Shown piece by piece: positions 1-8,530 of a stretch of DNA of 64,000 bases. The notes under the pieces were generated by a model. It did no database searches and had not been told where the DNA came from. It saw only the letters and a list, made by a program, of their open reading frames with translations. Origin of the DNA: Prescottella defluvii (lineage in GTDB: Bacteria > Actinomycetota > Actinomycetes > Mycobacteriales > Mycobacteriaceae). A program made the position numbers and the translations under genes. The DNA lies in the NCBI RefSeq assembly GCF_000738775.1, contig NZ_JPOC01000020.1, forward strand, positions 124,001-188,000, in the 5' to 3' direction. Each line of letters starts with the position of its first letter. Position 1 is the first letter of the stretch.

Positions 1-35
1 CGGTCGACGGGCGCATCGTCCTGGACTTCGCGTGA
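1..35 (+). CDS. C-terminal end of an upstream gene (partial), possibly a zinc-dependent alcohol dehydrogenase
   Basis: Only the last ten residues are inside the window (VDGRIVLDFA then TGA at 33-35). The ending resembles the tail of AdhP-like zinc alcohol dehydrogenases, which often finish with a GRIVLDF-type strand, but ten residues cannot prove a family. Its stop overlaps the GTG start of the DUF779 gene, so the two are translated together. A dehydrogenase would fit, because ethanolamine ammonia-lyase encoded just downstream releases acetaldehyde. Confidence 0.4.
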   Translation, partial: VDGRIVLDFA

Positions 36-544
36 GCGTCGCGCCGCCCCGGGTGGTCGTGACGGCTGCCGCCGCGGCTCTGCTGCGACACCTCACCGAC
101 GTCCACGGACCCGTGATGCTGCACCAGTCCGGGGGCTGCTGCGACGGGTCGGCGCCGATGTGTTTCCCGTTGGGGGAGTTCGTCGTCGGGGATCGGGACG
201 TGCTGCTCGGCGTGCTAGACCTGGGCGCCGGTGTCGGGGAGGCTCCGGCGTCGGCGCCCGAGGGTGACGACGCGGTCCCGGTGTGGATCTCCGGACCCCA
301 GTTCGACACGTGGAAGCACACCCAGTTGGTGCTCGACGTCGTTCCGGGTCGCGGCGCCGGATTCAGCCTCGAGGCACCCGAGGGTGTGCGGTTGCTCAGC
401 CGTGGCCGGGTGTTCGACGCCGGCGAGATCACCGCGCTGGCAGCGGCGGTACCGATCCTCGGACGCGACTGGGAGGAGGGTGTCCGTCCCGGCCCTTCGC
501 CGGTACCGCTCGTCGTCCCGAATGCGGAGGAGGAGGCCGGGTGA
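32..544 (+). CDS. DUF779 family protein
   Basis: A 170-residue protein of the DUF779 family, which in actinobacteria usually sits beside aldehyde dehydrogenase genes. Its biochemical role is not established. The family hallmark is visible near residues 30-50: a cysteine cluster with HQSGGCCDGSAPMC, suggestive of metal binding or redox chemistry. The GTG start overlaps the stop of the preceding gene and the TGA overlaps the GTG of eutB, so it lies inside a coupled operon. The context (ethanolamine ammonia-lyase, which makes acetaldehyde) suggests a helper role in aldehyde handling, but that is inference. No signal peptide or membrane segment is apparent. Confidence 0.85.
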   Translation: MSVAPPRVVVTAAAAALLRHLTDVHGPVMLHQSGGCCDGSAPMCFPLGEFVVGDRDVLLGVLDLGAGVGEAPASAPEGDDAVPVWISGPQFDTWKHTQLVLDVVPGRGAGFSLEAPEGVRLLSRGRVFDAGEITALAAAVPILGRDWEEGVRPGPSPVPLVVPNAEEEAG

Positions 545-1953
545 CCGTCCACCGACGCCAGATCTCGGGGACGACCTACACGTTCGACGGGCTGGTCGAC
601 CTCATGGCGAAGGCGACACCGCTGCGTTCGGGTGACCAATTGGCCGGGTGCGCAGCCGAATCCGACGCCGAACGCGCGGCAGCGCAGTGGCTGCTCGCCG
701 ATCTGCCGCTCACGACGTTCCTGAACGACCCGGTGGTGCCGTACGAGGACGACGAGGTGACCCGCCTCATCGTCGACTCCCACGACCGCGCTGCGTTCGG
801 CGCGGTCTCGCACCTGACGGTCGGCGGGTTCCGCGACTGGTTGCTGGCGACCACCGCGGCACCCGCTGCGGCCGCGACCCTCGCCGCCGTCGCGCGGGGG
901 CTGACCCCGGAGATGGTGGCCGCGGTCAGCAAGATTATGCGCAATCAGGACCTGATCGCGGTGGCGCGTGCGGTCACGGTGACGTCCGGATTCCGGACCA
1001 CGATCGGGCGCCCGGGCACTCTCGCGACGCGTCTGCAGCCCAACCACCCCACCGACGACCCCCGCGGTATCGCGGCCGCGATGCTCGACGGGTTGCTGAT
1101 GGGCTGCGGTGACGCGGTGATCGGCGTCAATCCGGCCACCGATTCGCCGCACGCGACGTCCGACCTCCTGCACCTGCTCTACGACATCCGTCGGCGTTAC
1201 GACATCCCGGTGCAGTCCTGCGTGCTCTCGCACGTCACGACCACACTCGACCTCGTGAACGCGGGTGCGCCCGTTGACCTGGTCTTCCAGTCGGTGGCGG
1301 GAACCGAGGGCGCCAATTCTGGTTTCGGCGTGAACATCTCGCTGCTGCGGGAGGCCGACGAGGCGGGGCGGTCCCTGGGCCGCGGCACGGTCGGGGACAA
1401 CGTGATGTACCTCGAGACCGGGCAGGGTTCGGCGTTGTCGGCGGGCGCCCACCTCGGGACCGGCGGCCGACCCGTCGACCAGCAGACACTCGAGGCCCGC
1501 GCCTACGCCGTGGCGCGGGATCTCGAACCGTTGCTGGTGAACACCGTCGTCGGGTTCATCGGGCCGGAGTACCTGTACGACGGGAAACAGATCGTCCGGG
1601 CCGGACTCGAGGACCACTTCTGCGGCAAACTGCTGGGGCTGCCGATGGGCGTCGACGTCTGCTACACCAACCATGCCGAAGCCGATCAGGACGACATGGA
1701 CAACCTCCTCACCCTGCTCGGCGTCGCGGGAACGGCCTTCGTCATCACGGTCCCCGGCGCCGACGACGTCATGCTCGGGTACCAGAGCCTGTCGTTCCAC
1801 GACGTGCTGTACGCCCGGCGCGTGCTGGGACTGCGCCCGGCACCCGAGTTCGAGGCATGGTTGCAGCGTCTGGGGATGGCGGACGGCGACGGCCGGGTCC
1901 TGCCCGCCGACGTCGACTCGTCGCCCCTGCGGGAGTTGGCGGCGGGTCGATGA
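541..1953 (+). CDS. eutB: Ethanolamine ammonia-lyase large subunit
   Basis: Adenosylcobalamin-dependent lyase subunit that, with EutC, converts ethanolamine to acetaldehyde and ammonia, giving carbon and nitrogen from phospholipid head groups. The chosen GTG start overlaps the DUF779 stop and gives 470 residues, close to the usual 450-470. The open frame extends further upstream, but that part translates a different frame of the DUF779 gene. Family motifs are clear: GINPATDSP in the middle, QSVAGTEGANSGFGVNIS shortly after, and the conserved TNHAEADQDDMDNL segment near the end. Its TGA overlaps the ATG of eutC (ATGA). No microcompartment shell genes are seen nearby, so the reaction probably occurs free in the cytoplasm. 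Confidence 0.96.
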   Translation: MTVHRRQISGTTYTFDGLVDLMAKATPLRSGDQLAGCAAESDAERAAAQWLLADLPLTTFLNDPVVPYEDDEVTRLIVDSHDRAAFGAVSHLTVGGFRDWLLATTAAPAAAATLAAVARGLTPEMVAAVSKIMRNQDLIAVARAVTVTSGFRTTIGRPGTLATRLQPNHPTDDPRGIAAAMLDGLLMGCGDAVIGVNPATDSPHATSDLLHLLYDIRRRYDIPVQSCVLSHVTTTLDLVNAGAPVDLVFQSVAGTEGANSGFGVNISLLREADEAGRSLGRGTVGDNVMYLETGQGSALSAGAHLGTGGRPVDQQTLEARAYAVARDLEPLLVNTVVGFIGPEYLYDGKQIVRAGLEDHFCGKLLGLPMGVDVCYTNHAEADQDDMDNLLTLLGVAGTAFVITVPGADDVMLGYQSLSFHDVLYARRVLGLRPAPEFEAWLQRLGMADGDGRVLPADVDSSPLRELAAGR

Positions 1954-2702
1954 GCGAACTCTGGGACGAACTGCGGCGCGGCACGCAGGCACGGATCGGC
2001 CTCGGCCGCGCCGGCGATGGATTGCCCACCGAGCGACTGCTCGAGTTCCGGGTCGCACATGCCGCGGCGCGCGATGCGGTGCACGAACCACTCGACGGCG
2101 GCCCGTTCGTCGCGGCCGTCGCGGGTGTCGGGCTCGGTACGCCGGCCGTCGTGCGCAGTCGAGTGCGCGACCGCGGCGAGTACCTGCGTCGCCCCGACCT
2201 GGGCCGGGTGCCGGAGACGCTCGATCCGGTGGCCCGGGCCGACGCGGACATCGGCATCGTGCTGGCCGACGGGCTGTCCCCGCGAGCGCTCACAGACCAC
2301 GGTGTGCCGCTGCTCGGGGCGCTCGCCGAGGCGTTGTCCGACCGGTACCGCATCGCACCACCCGTCGTCGCGACCGGCGCGCGGGTGGCGCTCGGTGACC
2401 ACATCGGGGCGGCGCTGAGCGTGCGCACGGTCATCGTCGTGATCGGTGAGCGTCCCGGGTTGTCCGTGGCCGACAGCCTGGGGATCTATCTCACCCACCG
2501 CCCCCGGCCCGGCTGCTCCGACGCCGATCGCAACTGTGTGTCCAACATCCACCCACCCGCCGGCCTCGGCTACCGGGACGCCGCGCGGGTGGTGTCGGCG
2601 CTGGTCGACGGTGCACACCGGCTGGGACGGTCGGGTGTCGCGCTCAAGGACACCTCGCGTGCGCACCCGCTGGCGTCACCGCCGACCATCGGCGAGTTGT
2701 AG
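1950..2702 (+). CDS. eutC: Ethanolamine ammonia-lyase small subunit
   Basis: Small subunit of the cobalamin-dependent ethanolamine ammonia-lyase. The ATG overlapping the eutB stop gives 250 residues, which is normal for the family; a longer open frame upstream is only eutB read in another frame. Recognisable features are the N-terminal RIGLGRAGDGLPT segment, ISVxxGERPGLS-like middle and the C-terminal PGCSDADRNCVSNI motif followed by the GLGYRDAA helix. It is the last gene of the coupled run and is followed by a short spacer holding a tandem repeat. It acts with EutB in the cytoplasm. Confidence 0.95.
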   Translation: MSELWDELRRGTQARIGLGRAGDGLPTERLLEFRVAHAAARDAVHEPLDGGPFVAAVAGVGLGTPAVVRSRVRDRGEYLRRPDLGRVPETLDPVARADADIGIVLADGLSPRALTDHGVPLLGALAEALSDRYRIAPPVVATGARVALGDHIGAALSVRTVIVVIGERPGLSVADSLGIYLTHRPRPGCSDADRNCVSNIHPPAGLGYRDAARVVSALVDGAHRLGRSGVALKDTSRAHPLASPPTIGEL

Positions 2703-2711
2703 GTTTCCTTG

Positions 2712-2779
2712 TCGGACCTATCTCACAGTCGGACCTATCGCACAGTCGGACCTATCGCACAGTCGGACCTATCGCACAC
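2712..2779 (+). repeat. Four tandem copies of a 17-bp unit
   Basis: The unit TCGGACCTATCGCACAG is repeated four times head to tail (2712-2728, 2729-2745, 2746-2762, 2763-2779). Copy 1 has one change (TCTCAC for TCGCAC) and copy 4 ends in C instead of G. The array fills most of the gap after eutC and stops three bases before the ribosome-binding site of the next gene. It could be a repeated operator or a slippage-prone leader. There are no spacers, so it is not a CRISPR. Confidence 0.95.
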
Positions 2780-2793
2780 ACGAGGAGAACACG

Positions 2794-3360
2794 ATGGCCT
2801 TCGCTGGCAACGTCGACGAACTGGCACTGCTGCAGACGATCCGGTTGAAGGGCCGGGTGACCGCCGACGTTCTCGCCGCGCAACTCGGTGTCGCCGCCGC
2901 GTCGGCGGAGGCGGCGCGTGACGCGCTGCTCGCGCAGGGCAAGGCGGAGGAGGCCGGCGACGGCGCGTTCGCGCTGACCGACGCGGGTATCGCCGAGCTC
3001 GGTGACCAGCTGGACGCCGAGCGCGTGTCGATCGACGAGGACTCGATCGCGGAGATCCACGAGCGCTTCCTCGAACTCGACGGGCCGTTGCGCGACCTCG
3101 TCGGTGCCGGTGCCGCCGACCTCGATGCGCTCGCGGCGCTCGACAAGAAGGCGCAGGACGTGTTCGACGACGTCTCCGCGTTCGTGCCGCGCCTGTCGCG
3201 CTACCAGGACCTGTTCGCCGAGGCTCTGCGGAAGGCGCAGGCCGGCGACGCGGAGTGGGTCGCAGCTCCCGACATCGCGTCCTACGCCACGGTGTGGGGC
3301 GAGATCGCGCGGGAACTGCGCGGCGCGTGCGGCCTCGACGAGGACCCGGCCGCGGCCTGA
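2794..3360 (+). CDS. Small winged-helix (MarR-like) protein, hypothetical
   Basis: A 188-residue protein that I cannot assign to a characterised gene. The first 70 residues look like a winged helix: an opening helix (VDELALLQTIRLKGRVT), a helix-turn-helix-like stretch (VLAAQLGVAAASAEAARDALLAQG) and a wing ending in FALTDAGIAEL, as in MarR/ArsR-type proteins. The remainder is acidic and helical (ERFLELDGPLRDLV, DKKAQDVFDDVSAFVPRLSRYQDLF) and could be a ligand-sensing or dimerisation part. The ATG is chosen for the GAGGAG Shine-Dalgarno at 2782-2787. A strong terminator follows. It may regulate itself through the 17-bp repeats upstream; this is inference. Confidence 0.75.
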   Translation: MAFAGNVDELALLQTIRLKGRVTADVLAAQLGVAAASAEAARDALLAQGKAEEAGDGAFALTDAGIAELGDQLDAERVSIDEDSIAEIHERFLELDGPLRDLVGAGAADLDALAALDKKAQDVFDDVSAFVPRLSRYQDLFAEALRKAQAGDAEWVAAPDIASYATVWGEIARELRGACGLDEDPAAA

Positions 3361-3383
3361 CCGGTCGCCACAGCGACACACCG

Positions 3384-3413
3384 AACCCGCCCGGGCCTCG
3401 CCCGGGCGGGTTT
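3384..3413 (+). terminator. Rho-independent terminator after the winged-helix gene
   Basis: A 13-bp GC-rich stem (left arm 3384-3396, right arm 3400-3412, loop CTC) is followed by a short TTTAT run. It begins 24 bases after the stop codon, and is the only hairpin in the window with a convincing T-rich tail. Confidence 0.85.
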
Positions 3414-3424
3414 ATCGTCGGTGG

Positions 3425-4087
3425 GTGGTTGTCCACTACCCACGGGGTCTGCTCGTCGTCGCGGTATTCCTTTCCGGGCTGGCCGGATTCGTGGACGCGA
3501 TGGGTTTCATCACGCTCGGCGGGTTCTTCGTGTCCTTCATGAGCGGCAACTCCACCAAGCTGTCGGTGTCGGCGGCGGACGGTCTGGTGACGACGGCGCT
3601 GACCGGCGCCGGGATCGTCGCGTTGTTCGTGGTCGGGGTGATGATCGGCTCGGTGACCGGTCGCCGCGCGGGCGTCCGCCACCGGCCGGCGGTCCTGACC
3701 CTGGTGACTGCGCTGCTCCTCGCCGCCGCGGCCGCGCACCTGGCCGGGTGGACGCCGGTCGCGATCGCGCTGATGGTCACCGCGATGGGCGCCGAGAACA
3801 CCACGTTCGAGCGGGAGGGCGAGGTGAGCATCAGCCTCACCTACATGACCGGCACGCTGGTGAAGATGGGGCAGCGTCTGGTCACCGCGCTGTCGGGCGG
3901 CGAGCGGTGGGGATGGGTGCGGCACTTCCTGCTGTGGGTGGCGATGATCGTCGGCGCCTTCCTGGGCGCGATCGCGCATCGGTTCGTCGGTCTGGACGCG
4001 CTGTGGCTCGCGGCCCTGTGGGGCGCGGCCTTGACCGTCGCGATCGCCCGGATGCCGCCCGCCAGGCCTGGATCCCCGAACGACTGA
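3425..4087 (+). CDS. DUF1275 (YoaK family) membrane protein
   Basis: A 220-residue integral membrane protein of the DUF1275/YoaK family, whose substrate and role are unknown. About six hydrophobic helices can be drawn, starting with LLVVAVFLSGLAGFVDAMGF. The family signatures GFVDAMGFITLGGFFVSFMSGN near the N-terminus and LTYMTGTLVKMGQRL in the second half are both present. The GTG at 3425 is the only reasonable start, because later ones would remove the first conserved helix; it lies just 12 bases after the terminator stem, so the message may be leaderless or have a very short leader. No partner is suggested by the neighbours. Confidence 0.82.
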   Translation: MVVHYPRGLLVVAVFLSGLAGFVDAMGFITLGGFFVSFMSGNSTKLSVSAADGLVTTALTGAGIVALFVVGVMIGSVTGRRAGVRHRPAVLTLVTALLLAAAAAHLAGWTPVAIALMVTAMGAENTTFEREGEVSISLTYMTGTLVKMGQRLVTALSGGERWGWVRHFLLWVAMIVGAFLGAIAHRFVGLDALWLAALWGAALTVAIARMPPARPGSPND

Positions 4088-4172
4088 CCGTTCGGGGAGT
4101 GTTCGAACTCTGAACAGTTGTCGACGCCTCCGAGCGTCGACTATGTCCTACATCACACCGAGCGAGTACGTT

Positions 4173-4200
4173 GGGGAAGCCTGCACCGCCGGGCTTCCCC
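4173..4200 (+). other. Hairpin in the leader of the acyl-CoA synthetase gene
   Basis: GGGGAAGCC (4173-4181) pairs perfectly with GGCTTCCCC (4192-4200) around a 10-base loop, ending about 20 bases before the Shine-Dalgarno at 4221-4230. No T-run follows, so a terminator is unlikely. It may be an mRNA leader structure or a protein-binding site. Confidence 0.5.
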
Positions 4201-4234
4201 ATGGGTGCCGCCAGGCATCCGGAGAGGAAACGCG

Positions 4235-5911
4235 ATGAGGACGAATCCGCTGGCAGGGTCGCCGTCGAGCACTCAGCCGAGGTCGCTGCCGAGCTATGTC
4301 TCGGGCGTGTGGGACGCGCCCATGCTGGGCGACACCATCGGCGACGACTTCGACCGCACGGTCGCGGCACACGGCGACCGGGACGCGCTGATCGATCGGG
4401 GCTCGGGGCGCCGCTGGACCTACAGCGAACTGGCGGCCGACGTGGACGTGGTCGCGTCGGGATTGCTCGGTCTCGGCCTCGTCAAGGGAGACCGGGTCGG
4501 CATCTGGGCTCCCAACTGCGCCGAGTGGACGATGGTGCAGTACGCGACCGCGAAGATCGGCGCGATCCTCGTCAACATCAATCCCGCGTACCGCTCCCAC
4601 GAACTGAAGTACGTCCTGAACCAGGCCGGGATCCGGGCGTTGATCGCCGCGCCGTCGTTCAAGACGTCCGACTACGCGGCGATGATCGAGCAGGTGCGGC
4701 CCGAGTGCGCGTCGCTCGAGTCGGTGCTGCTGCTGGGGTCGGACGAATGGGAACGACTGCTCGCCGACGGCCGCACCGTGCTCGCGGGGGATCGGGACGT
4801 GCTCGCACGGGCGCAGGCGGCACTGTCCTCCGACGAACCCATCAACATCCAGTACACCTCCGGGACAACGGGATTCCCGAAGGGGGCGACACTCAGTCAC
4901 CACAACATCCTCAACAACGGGTACTTCGTGGGTGAGGTGTGCGGGTACACCGAGCACGACCGGGTGTGCATCCCGGTGCCGTTCTACCACTGCTTCGGCA
5001 TGGTGATGGGCAACCTCGCGTGCACCAGTCACGGCGCCGCGATGGTGATCCCCGGGCCGGCGTTCGAACCGGGCTCGACACTGGCGGCGGTGCAGGCCGA
5101 GCGGTGCACGTCGCTGTACGGGGTGCCGACGATGTTCATCGCCGAACTCGCCGACCCGGACTTCGAGACCTACGACCTGTCGAGCCTGCGCACCGGCATC
5201 ATGGCCGGCTCGCCGTGCCCGGTCGAGGTGATGAAGCAGGTCATCGAGCGGATGGGCATGAGCGAGGTGTCGATCTGCTACGGCATGACCGAGACGTCGC
5301 CGGTGTCGCTGCAGACCCGCCGCGACGACAGCATCGACCAGCGGGTGTCCACCGTCGGACGCGTCGGACCGCATCTCGAGGTGAAGATCGTCGACCCGGC
5401 CACGGGGCTGACGGTGCCACGCGGCGAGCCGGGTGAACTGTGCACCCGCGGGTACTCGGTGATGCTCGGCTACTGGAACGAGCCCGAGAAGACCGGTCAG
5501 GCGATCGACGCGGCGCGCTGGATGCACACCGGCGACCTCGGAGTCATGGACGCCGACGGGTACGTCGCGATCACCGGGCGCATCAAGGACATGGTGATCC
5601 GCGGCGGCGAGAACGTGTATCCGCGCGAGATCGAGGAGTTCCTCTACACCCACCCCGACATCCTCGATGCGCAGGTGATCGGGGTGCCCGATCCGAAGTA
5701 CGGGGAGGAACTGATGGTGTGGATCCGGATGCGCGAGGGGGCGGGTCCGCTCGACGCGGAGAAGATCCGCACGTTCTGCGCCGGACGCCTCGCGCACTAC
5801 AAGATCCCGCGGTACGTCCACCTCGTTGACGAGTTCCCGATGACCGTCACCGGGAAGATCCGCAAGGTCGAGATGCGGGCGATGTCTCTCGAACTGATCG
5901 ATCGCGTCTGA
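4235..5911 (+). CDS. fadD35: Acyl-CoA synthetase (AMP-binding, ACSF2/FadD35-like)
   Basis: ATP-dependent acyl-CoA ligase that activates a carboxylic acid through an acyl-adenylate. The ATG at 4235 follows a good Shine-Dalgarno (GGAGAGGAAA) and gives 558 residues; the open frame upstream has no conserved sequence. Motifs: P-loop [16 protein letters not shown], the A5-type [18 protein letters not shown], and the hinge and catalytic lysine region [25 protein letters not shown] and VTGKIRK. It resembles ACSF2 and mycobacterial FadD35, which in Mycobacterium lies beside the leucine-degradation genes found here 6-9 kb downstream; orthology is inferred. The following activator gene starts 15 bases after its stop, so the two are probably co-transcribed. 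Confidence 0.9.
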   Translation: MRTNPLAGSPSSTQPRSLPSYVSGVWDAPMLGDTIGDDFDRTVAAHGDRDALIDRGSGRRWTYSELAADVDVVASGLLGLGLVKGDRVGIWAPNCAEWTMVQYATAKIGAILVNINPAYRSHELKYVLNQAGIRALIAAPSFKTSDYAAMIEQVRPECASLESVLLLGSDEWERLLADGRTVLAGDRDVLARAQAALSSDEPINIQYTSGTTGFPKGATLSHHNILNNGYFVGEVCGYTEHDRVCIPVPFYHCFGMVMGNLACTSHGAAMVIPGPAFEPGSTLAAVQAERCTSLYGVPTMFIAELADPDFETYDLSSLRTGIMAGSPCPVEVMKQVIERMGMSEVSICYGMTETSPVSLQTRRDDSIDQRVSTVGRVGPHLEVKIVDPATGLTVPRGEPGELCTRGYSVMLGYWNEPEKTGQAIDAARWMHTGDLGVMDADGYVAITGRIKDMVIRGGENVYPREIEEFLYTHPDILDAQVIGVPDPKYGEELMVWIRMREGAGPLDAEKIRTFCAGRLAHYKIPRYVHLVDEFPMTVTGKIRKVEMRAMSLELIDRV

Positions 5912-5926
5912 TCGGAGGAAGCAGCA

Positions 5927-7579
5927 GTGGTGCACGGTTTACGGCCGGAAATCGAAATGTCCTGGAAACGTTCGCAGCTCAGCGGAATCGACCCCGCCCG
6001 GGTGCCCGAGCCGACGCTGCTCGACCCGTCGGATTCAGCCGAGCGGCTGCTGCGGGCGGCCCGGCCGGTACTCGACGAACTGCGGGTGCAACTTGCGGGC
6101 ACCGGCTGCGGCATCCTGCTCGTCGACCGGGACTGCCGGGTCGTGTCCCGGGTGTTCGACTCCGGCGCGTTGAAGGCCGCGATGGAGGGATCCGGAGTGC
6201 TGCCCGGGGTCTCCCTCAGTGAGGAGACCTACGGAACGAACGCGCTCGGTACGCCGCTCGAGGTCCGGCAGGGGCTCGTCATCCACGGCGCCGAGCACTT
6301 CCTCGAATCGTTCCGCCAGTTCAGCTGCTACGGACACCCGATCGTGCACCCGGTCACGCGGCGGATCGAGGGCATCCTCGACATCACCGCGACGGACACG
6401 GTCGCGAACCCGCTGTTCGTGCCGTTCGTGGCGCGCGCGGCCCGGGACGTCGAAGCCCGGTTGCTCGAGGGCGCCCGCGAGTCCGACCGTCGCGTGGTCG
6501 ACGCCTTTCAGCGCGCCGCCCGGCAGCGCGGACTCGCGGTCGCCGCGATGGGTCAGGACATCATGCTCACCAACAAGGCCGCGGTCGAGATGCTCGCACC
6601 GATCGACCATGCGGCGTTGCGGGCGCTCGCCGCGGACGTCCCCGCGGGGGAGACCCGGAGGCTGGACTTCACGCTGTCCACCGGTGCGAGCACCGCGCTG
6701 CGGATCGACCGGGTCGCCGGCGCCGACAGCGGGGCGCTGTTCCTGCTCGACGTCGGGGGCCCGCGGCCGCCGGTACGGCGGACCGCGACCGCGCAGGATG
6801 CGACGTCGCGTCTGCGGCGCCGGTTGCGCGAGTTACGTTCGGGCACTGGCTCGCTCGCTGTCGTCGGTGAGCCCGGCAGTGGTCGGACGTGGGCGGCGCG
6901 GCAGTTTGCCGACGCCACCGGTGACGAACTCGAGGTGGTCGATGCCGCGCAGATCGTCGGGGAGGGGGAACACGAGTGGTCGGCGCGGCTGCTCGCGGTC
7001 GTCGCACGAGGACCTGCATGTGTGGTGATCGAGCACGTGCACCTGGCGCCGGAGTCCGTGCTGGCGCTCGTCGCCTCGATGGTGGCCGGCTCCGACGGAC
7101 CGCGGATCCTCCTCACGAGCGATCCCGTCGACAGTGTTCCGCAGCCGGTGCGGGACCTGCTCGCGCGCTGCGGAAATCAGGTGCAGGTTCCCGCGCTGCG
7201 CCAGCGGATCAGGGAACTCGACGGGCTCGTCGCCGCGCTCGCCCGCGAACTCGGGCGCGCCGATCTCCGGCTCGGACCCAATGCGTCGGCGGCACTGTCC
7301 GAGCACACGTGGCCCGGGAATCTCGTCGAACTCCGTGCCGTGCTCGCCGGCCTTCCCGGCAAGCCGGACGGCAGCCCGATCCGGGTCGAGGATCTTCCCG
7401 ACGACTACCGGGCGTCCGGGCGGGTAGCCCGGCTGGGCGGTCGTGAGCGGGCCGAACGCGACGCGATCGTCGAGGCGCTCGAGGAGAGCGGTGGAAACAA
7501 GGTTCACGCCGCCGCACGCCTCGGAATCAGCCGGACGACGCTGTACAGCCGGATCCGTGCCCTCGACATCACCGTGTGA
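5927..7579 (+). CDS. GAF / AAA-like / Fis-type transcriptional activator (AcoR-like)
   Basis: A 550-residue regulator. Residues 60-180 form an AcoR-type GAF sensor (GCGILLVDRDCRVVSRV, ETYGTNALGTPL, HPVTRRIEGILDITA). Residues 300-490 are an AAA+ domain with a recognisable Walker A (GEPGSGRTWAARQF), but Walker B is altered to VVIEHVHL and no GAFTGA sigma-54-contact loop is found. The C-terminus is a Fis helix-turn-helix (NKVHAAARLGISRTTLYSRIRAL). It is thus of the sigma-54-activator lineage but has lost the contact loop, as is common in actinobacteria without sigma-54. The GTG start has GGAGGA at 5914-5919. Likely targets are the adjacent acyl-CoA synthetase or the downstream aldehyde/alcohol dehydrogenase genes (inference). 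Confidence 0.88.
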   Translation: MVHGLRPEIEMSWKRSQLSGIDPARVPEPTLLDPSDSAERLLRAARPVLDELRVQLAGTGCGILLVDRDCRVVSRVFDSGALKAAMEGSGVLPGVSLSEETYGTNALGTPLEVRQGLVIHGAEHFLESFRQFSCYGHPIVHPVTRRIEGILDITATDTVANPLFVPFVARAARDVEARLLEGARESDRRVVDAFQRAARQRGLAVAAMGQDIMLTNKAAVEMLAPIDHAALRALAADVPAGETRRLDFTLSTGASTALRIDRVAGADSGALFLLDVGGPRPPVRRTATAQDATSRLRRRLRELRSGTGSLAVVGEPGSGRTWAARQFADATGDELEVVDAAQIVGEGEHEWSARLLAVVARGPACVVIEHVHLAPESVLALVASMVAGSDGPRILLTSDPVDSVPQPVRDLLARCGNQVQVPALRQRIRELDGLVAALARELGRADLRLGPNASAALSEHTWPGNLVELRAVLAGLPGKPDGSPIRVEDLPDDYRASGRVARLGGRERAERDAIVEALEESGGNKVHAAARLGISRTTLYSRIRALDITV

Positions 7580-7682
7580 GCGCGTCGGTCCCCCGCAGCG
7601 GAGTCCCGAACCCGGCCCGGTGGTACCCCGGACCCCGGTGTGATGCGCGGCACGTCATCGGTAGATTGATTCGGCGTACGCG

Positions 7683-7722
7683 CCAACCCCGGCATTTCGG
7701 GAAGTCGACGGGTCGGGGTTGG
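7683..7722. promoter_or_regulatory. Inverted repeat upstream of the zinc-ribbon gene
   Basis: CCAACCCCG (7683-7691) and CGGGGTTGG (7714-7722) form a perfect 9-bp inverted repeat with a 22-base spacer, in the 217-bp gap before the zinc-ribbon gene. It could be a leader hairpin or operator; there is no T-run. Nothing else notable is seen in this gap. Confidence 0.4.
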
Positions 7723-7796
7723 GATCAGATGTGGGGACGGGGGGCGCTCGGGTGAGGCCCCCGGTCGACCTCGGCAACGAAGGAAGCTGAACAGAC

Positions 7797-8447
7797 ATGA
7801 CCGGGCCGGTAGCGTTCACCAGCTATTACTCCGACGAGTCCAACGACAACGGATTCCAGTGGAAGTTCAGGTGCGAGCGGTGCCGCACCGAGTACCGGTC
7901 GTCGTTCAAGCAGAACGTGTTCTCGCGTGGACGAGGCGCGCTGCGCGTCCTGCGTAACCTGTTCGGCGACCAGGTCGGAGCCCTGCACAAGGCGTCCTCC
8001 GCGGCCGAGAGCTATTCGAACACCTGGGGTGCGTCGGCATCGAGCACCAAGGACAAGGCGTTCGCGTCCGCCGTCGATGAGGTGCAGCAGGAGTTCCGCC
8101 TCTGCGGGGGTTGCGGATCATGGGTGTGCGGCCGCATCTGCTGGAACGAGCCGGTGGGCCAGTGCACGCACTGTTCGCCGCTCGCCGCCCACCAGATCGC
8201 GCGGGCCCAGGCCACTGCCCGGGACGAGCAGATCCGTCAGGCCGCCCGCGAACAGGATTGGACCGCCCAACTCGACGTCGGGGCGCCGGCGCGCGTGTCG
8301 TGCGGTACGTGTGGTGCGCATTCCGACGGCGGCACATTCTGCAGCGCATGTGGAAGTGCCTACAACCTGCGGTCCGACTGCACCGGTTGCGGCCGGCAGG
8401 TCCAGGCGGGTGCCGCATTCTGCGGCGGGTGCGGCCGGGCGCAGTAG
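7797..8447 (+). CDS. Zinc-ribbon protein of unknown function
   Basis: A 216-residue soluble protein with many CxxC knuckles: an N-terminal pair (CERCRTEY near residue 25), a central group (CGGCGSWVCGRICW, CTHC near residues 104-123) and a C-terminal double zinc ribbon (CGTCG ... CSACGSAY, CTGCGRQVQAGAAFCGGCG). Between the first two groups is a glycine/arginine and alanine/serine-rich stretch. No catalytic motif is visible. The ATG is preceded by AAGGAAG. It is alone between the activator and the aldehyde dehydrogenase, with gaps on both sides, so it is probably its own transcription unit. A nucleic-acid or protein-binding role is possible but not shown. Confidence 0.8.
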   Translation: MTGPVAFTSYYSDESNDNGFQWKFRCERCRTEYRSSFKQNVFSRGRGALRVLRNLFGDQVGALHKASSAAESYSNTWGASASSTKDKAFASAVDEVQQEFRLCGGCGSWVCGRICWNEPVGQCTHCSPLAAHQIARAQATARDEQIRQAAREQDWTAQLDVGAPARVSCGTCGAHSDGGTFCSACGSAYNLRSDCTGCGRQVQAGAAFCGGCGRAQ

Positions 8448-8530
8448 CGATCCACACACCTGTGGGTGACGACCTGCCGGCACGGCTGTCCAAAGCTTGA
8501 ACAGTTGCCCGACCACCTCCCGAAGCACGA

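Noticed and set aside
2712-2779. CRISPR array
   Set aside because: The units are directly adjacent 17-mers with no spacers and no cas genes nearby.
4173-4200. Terminator before the acyl-CoA synthetase gene
   Set aside because: The stem is good but there is no T-rich tail and it lies close to the ribosome-binding site, so a leader element is more likely.
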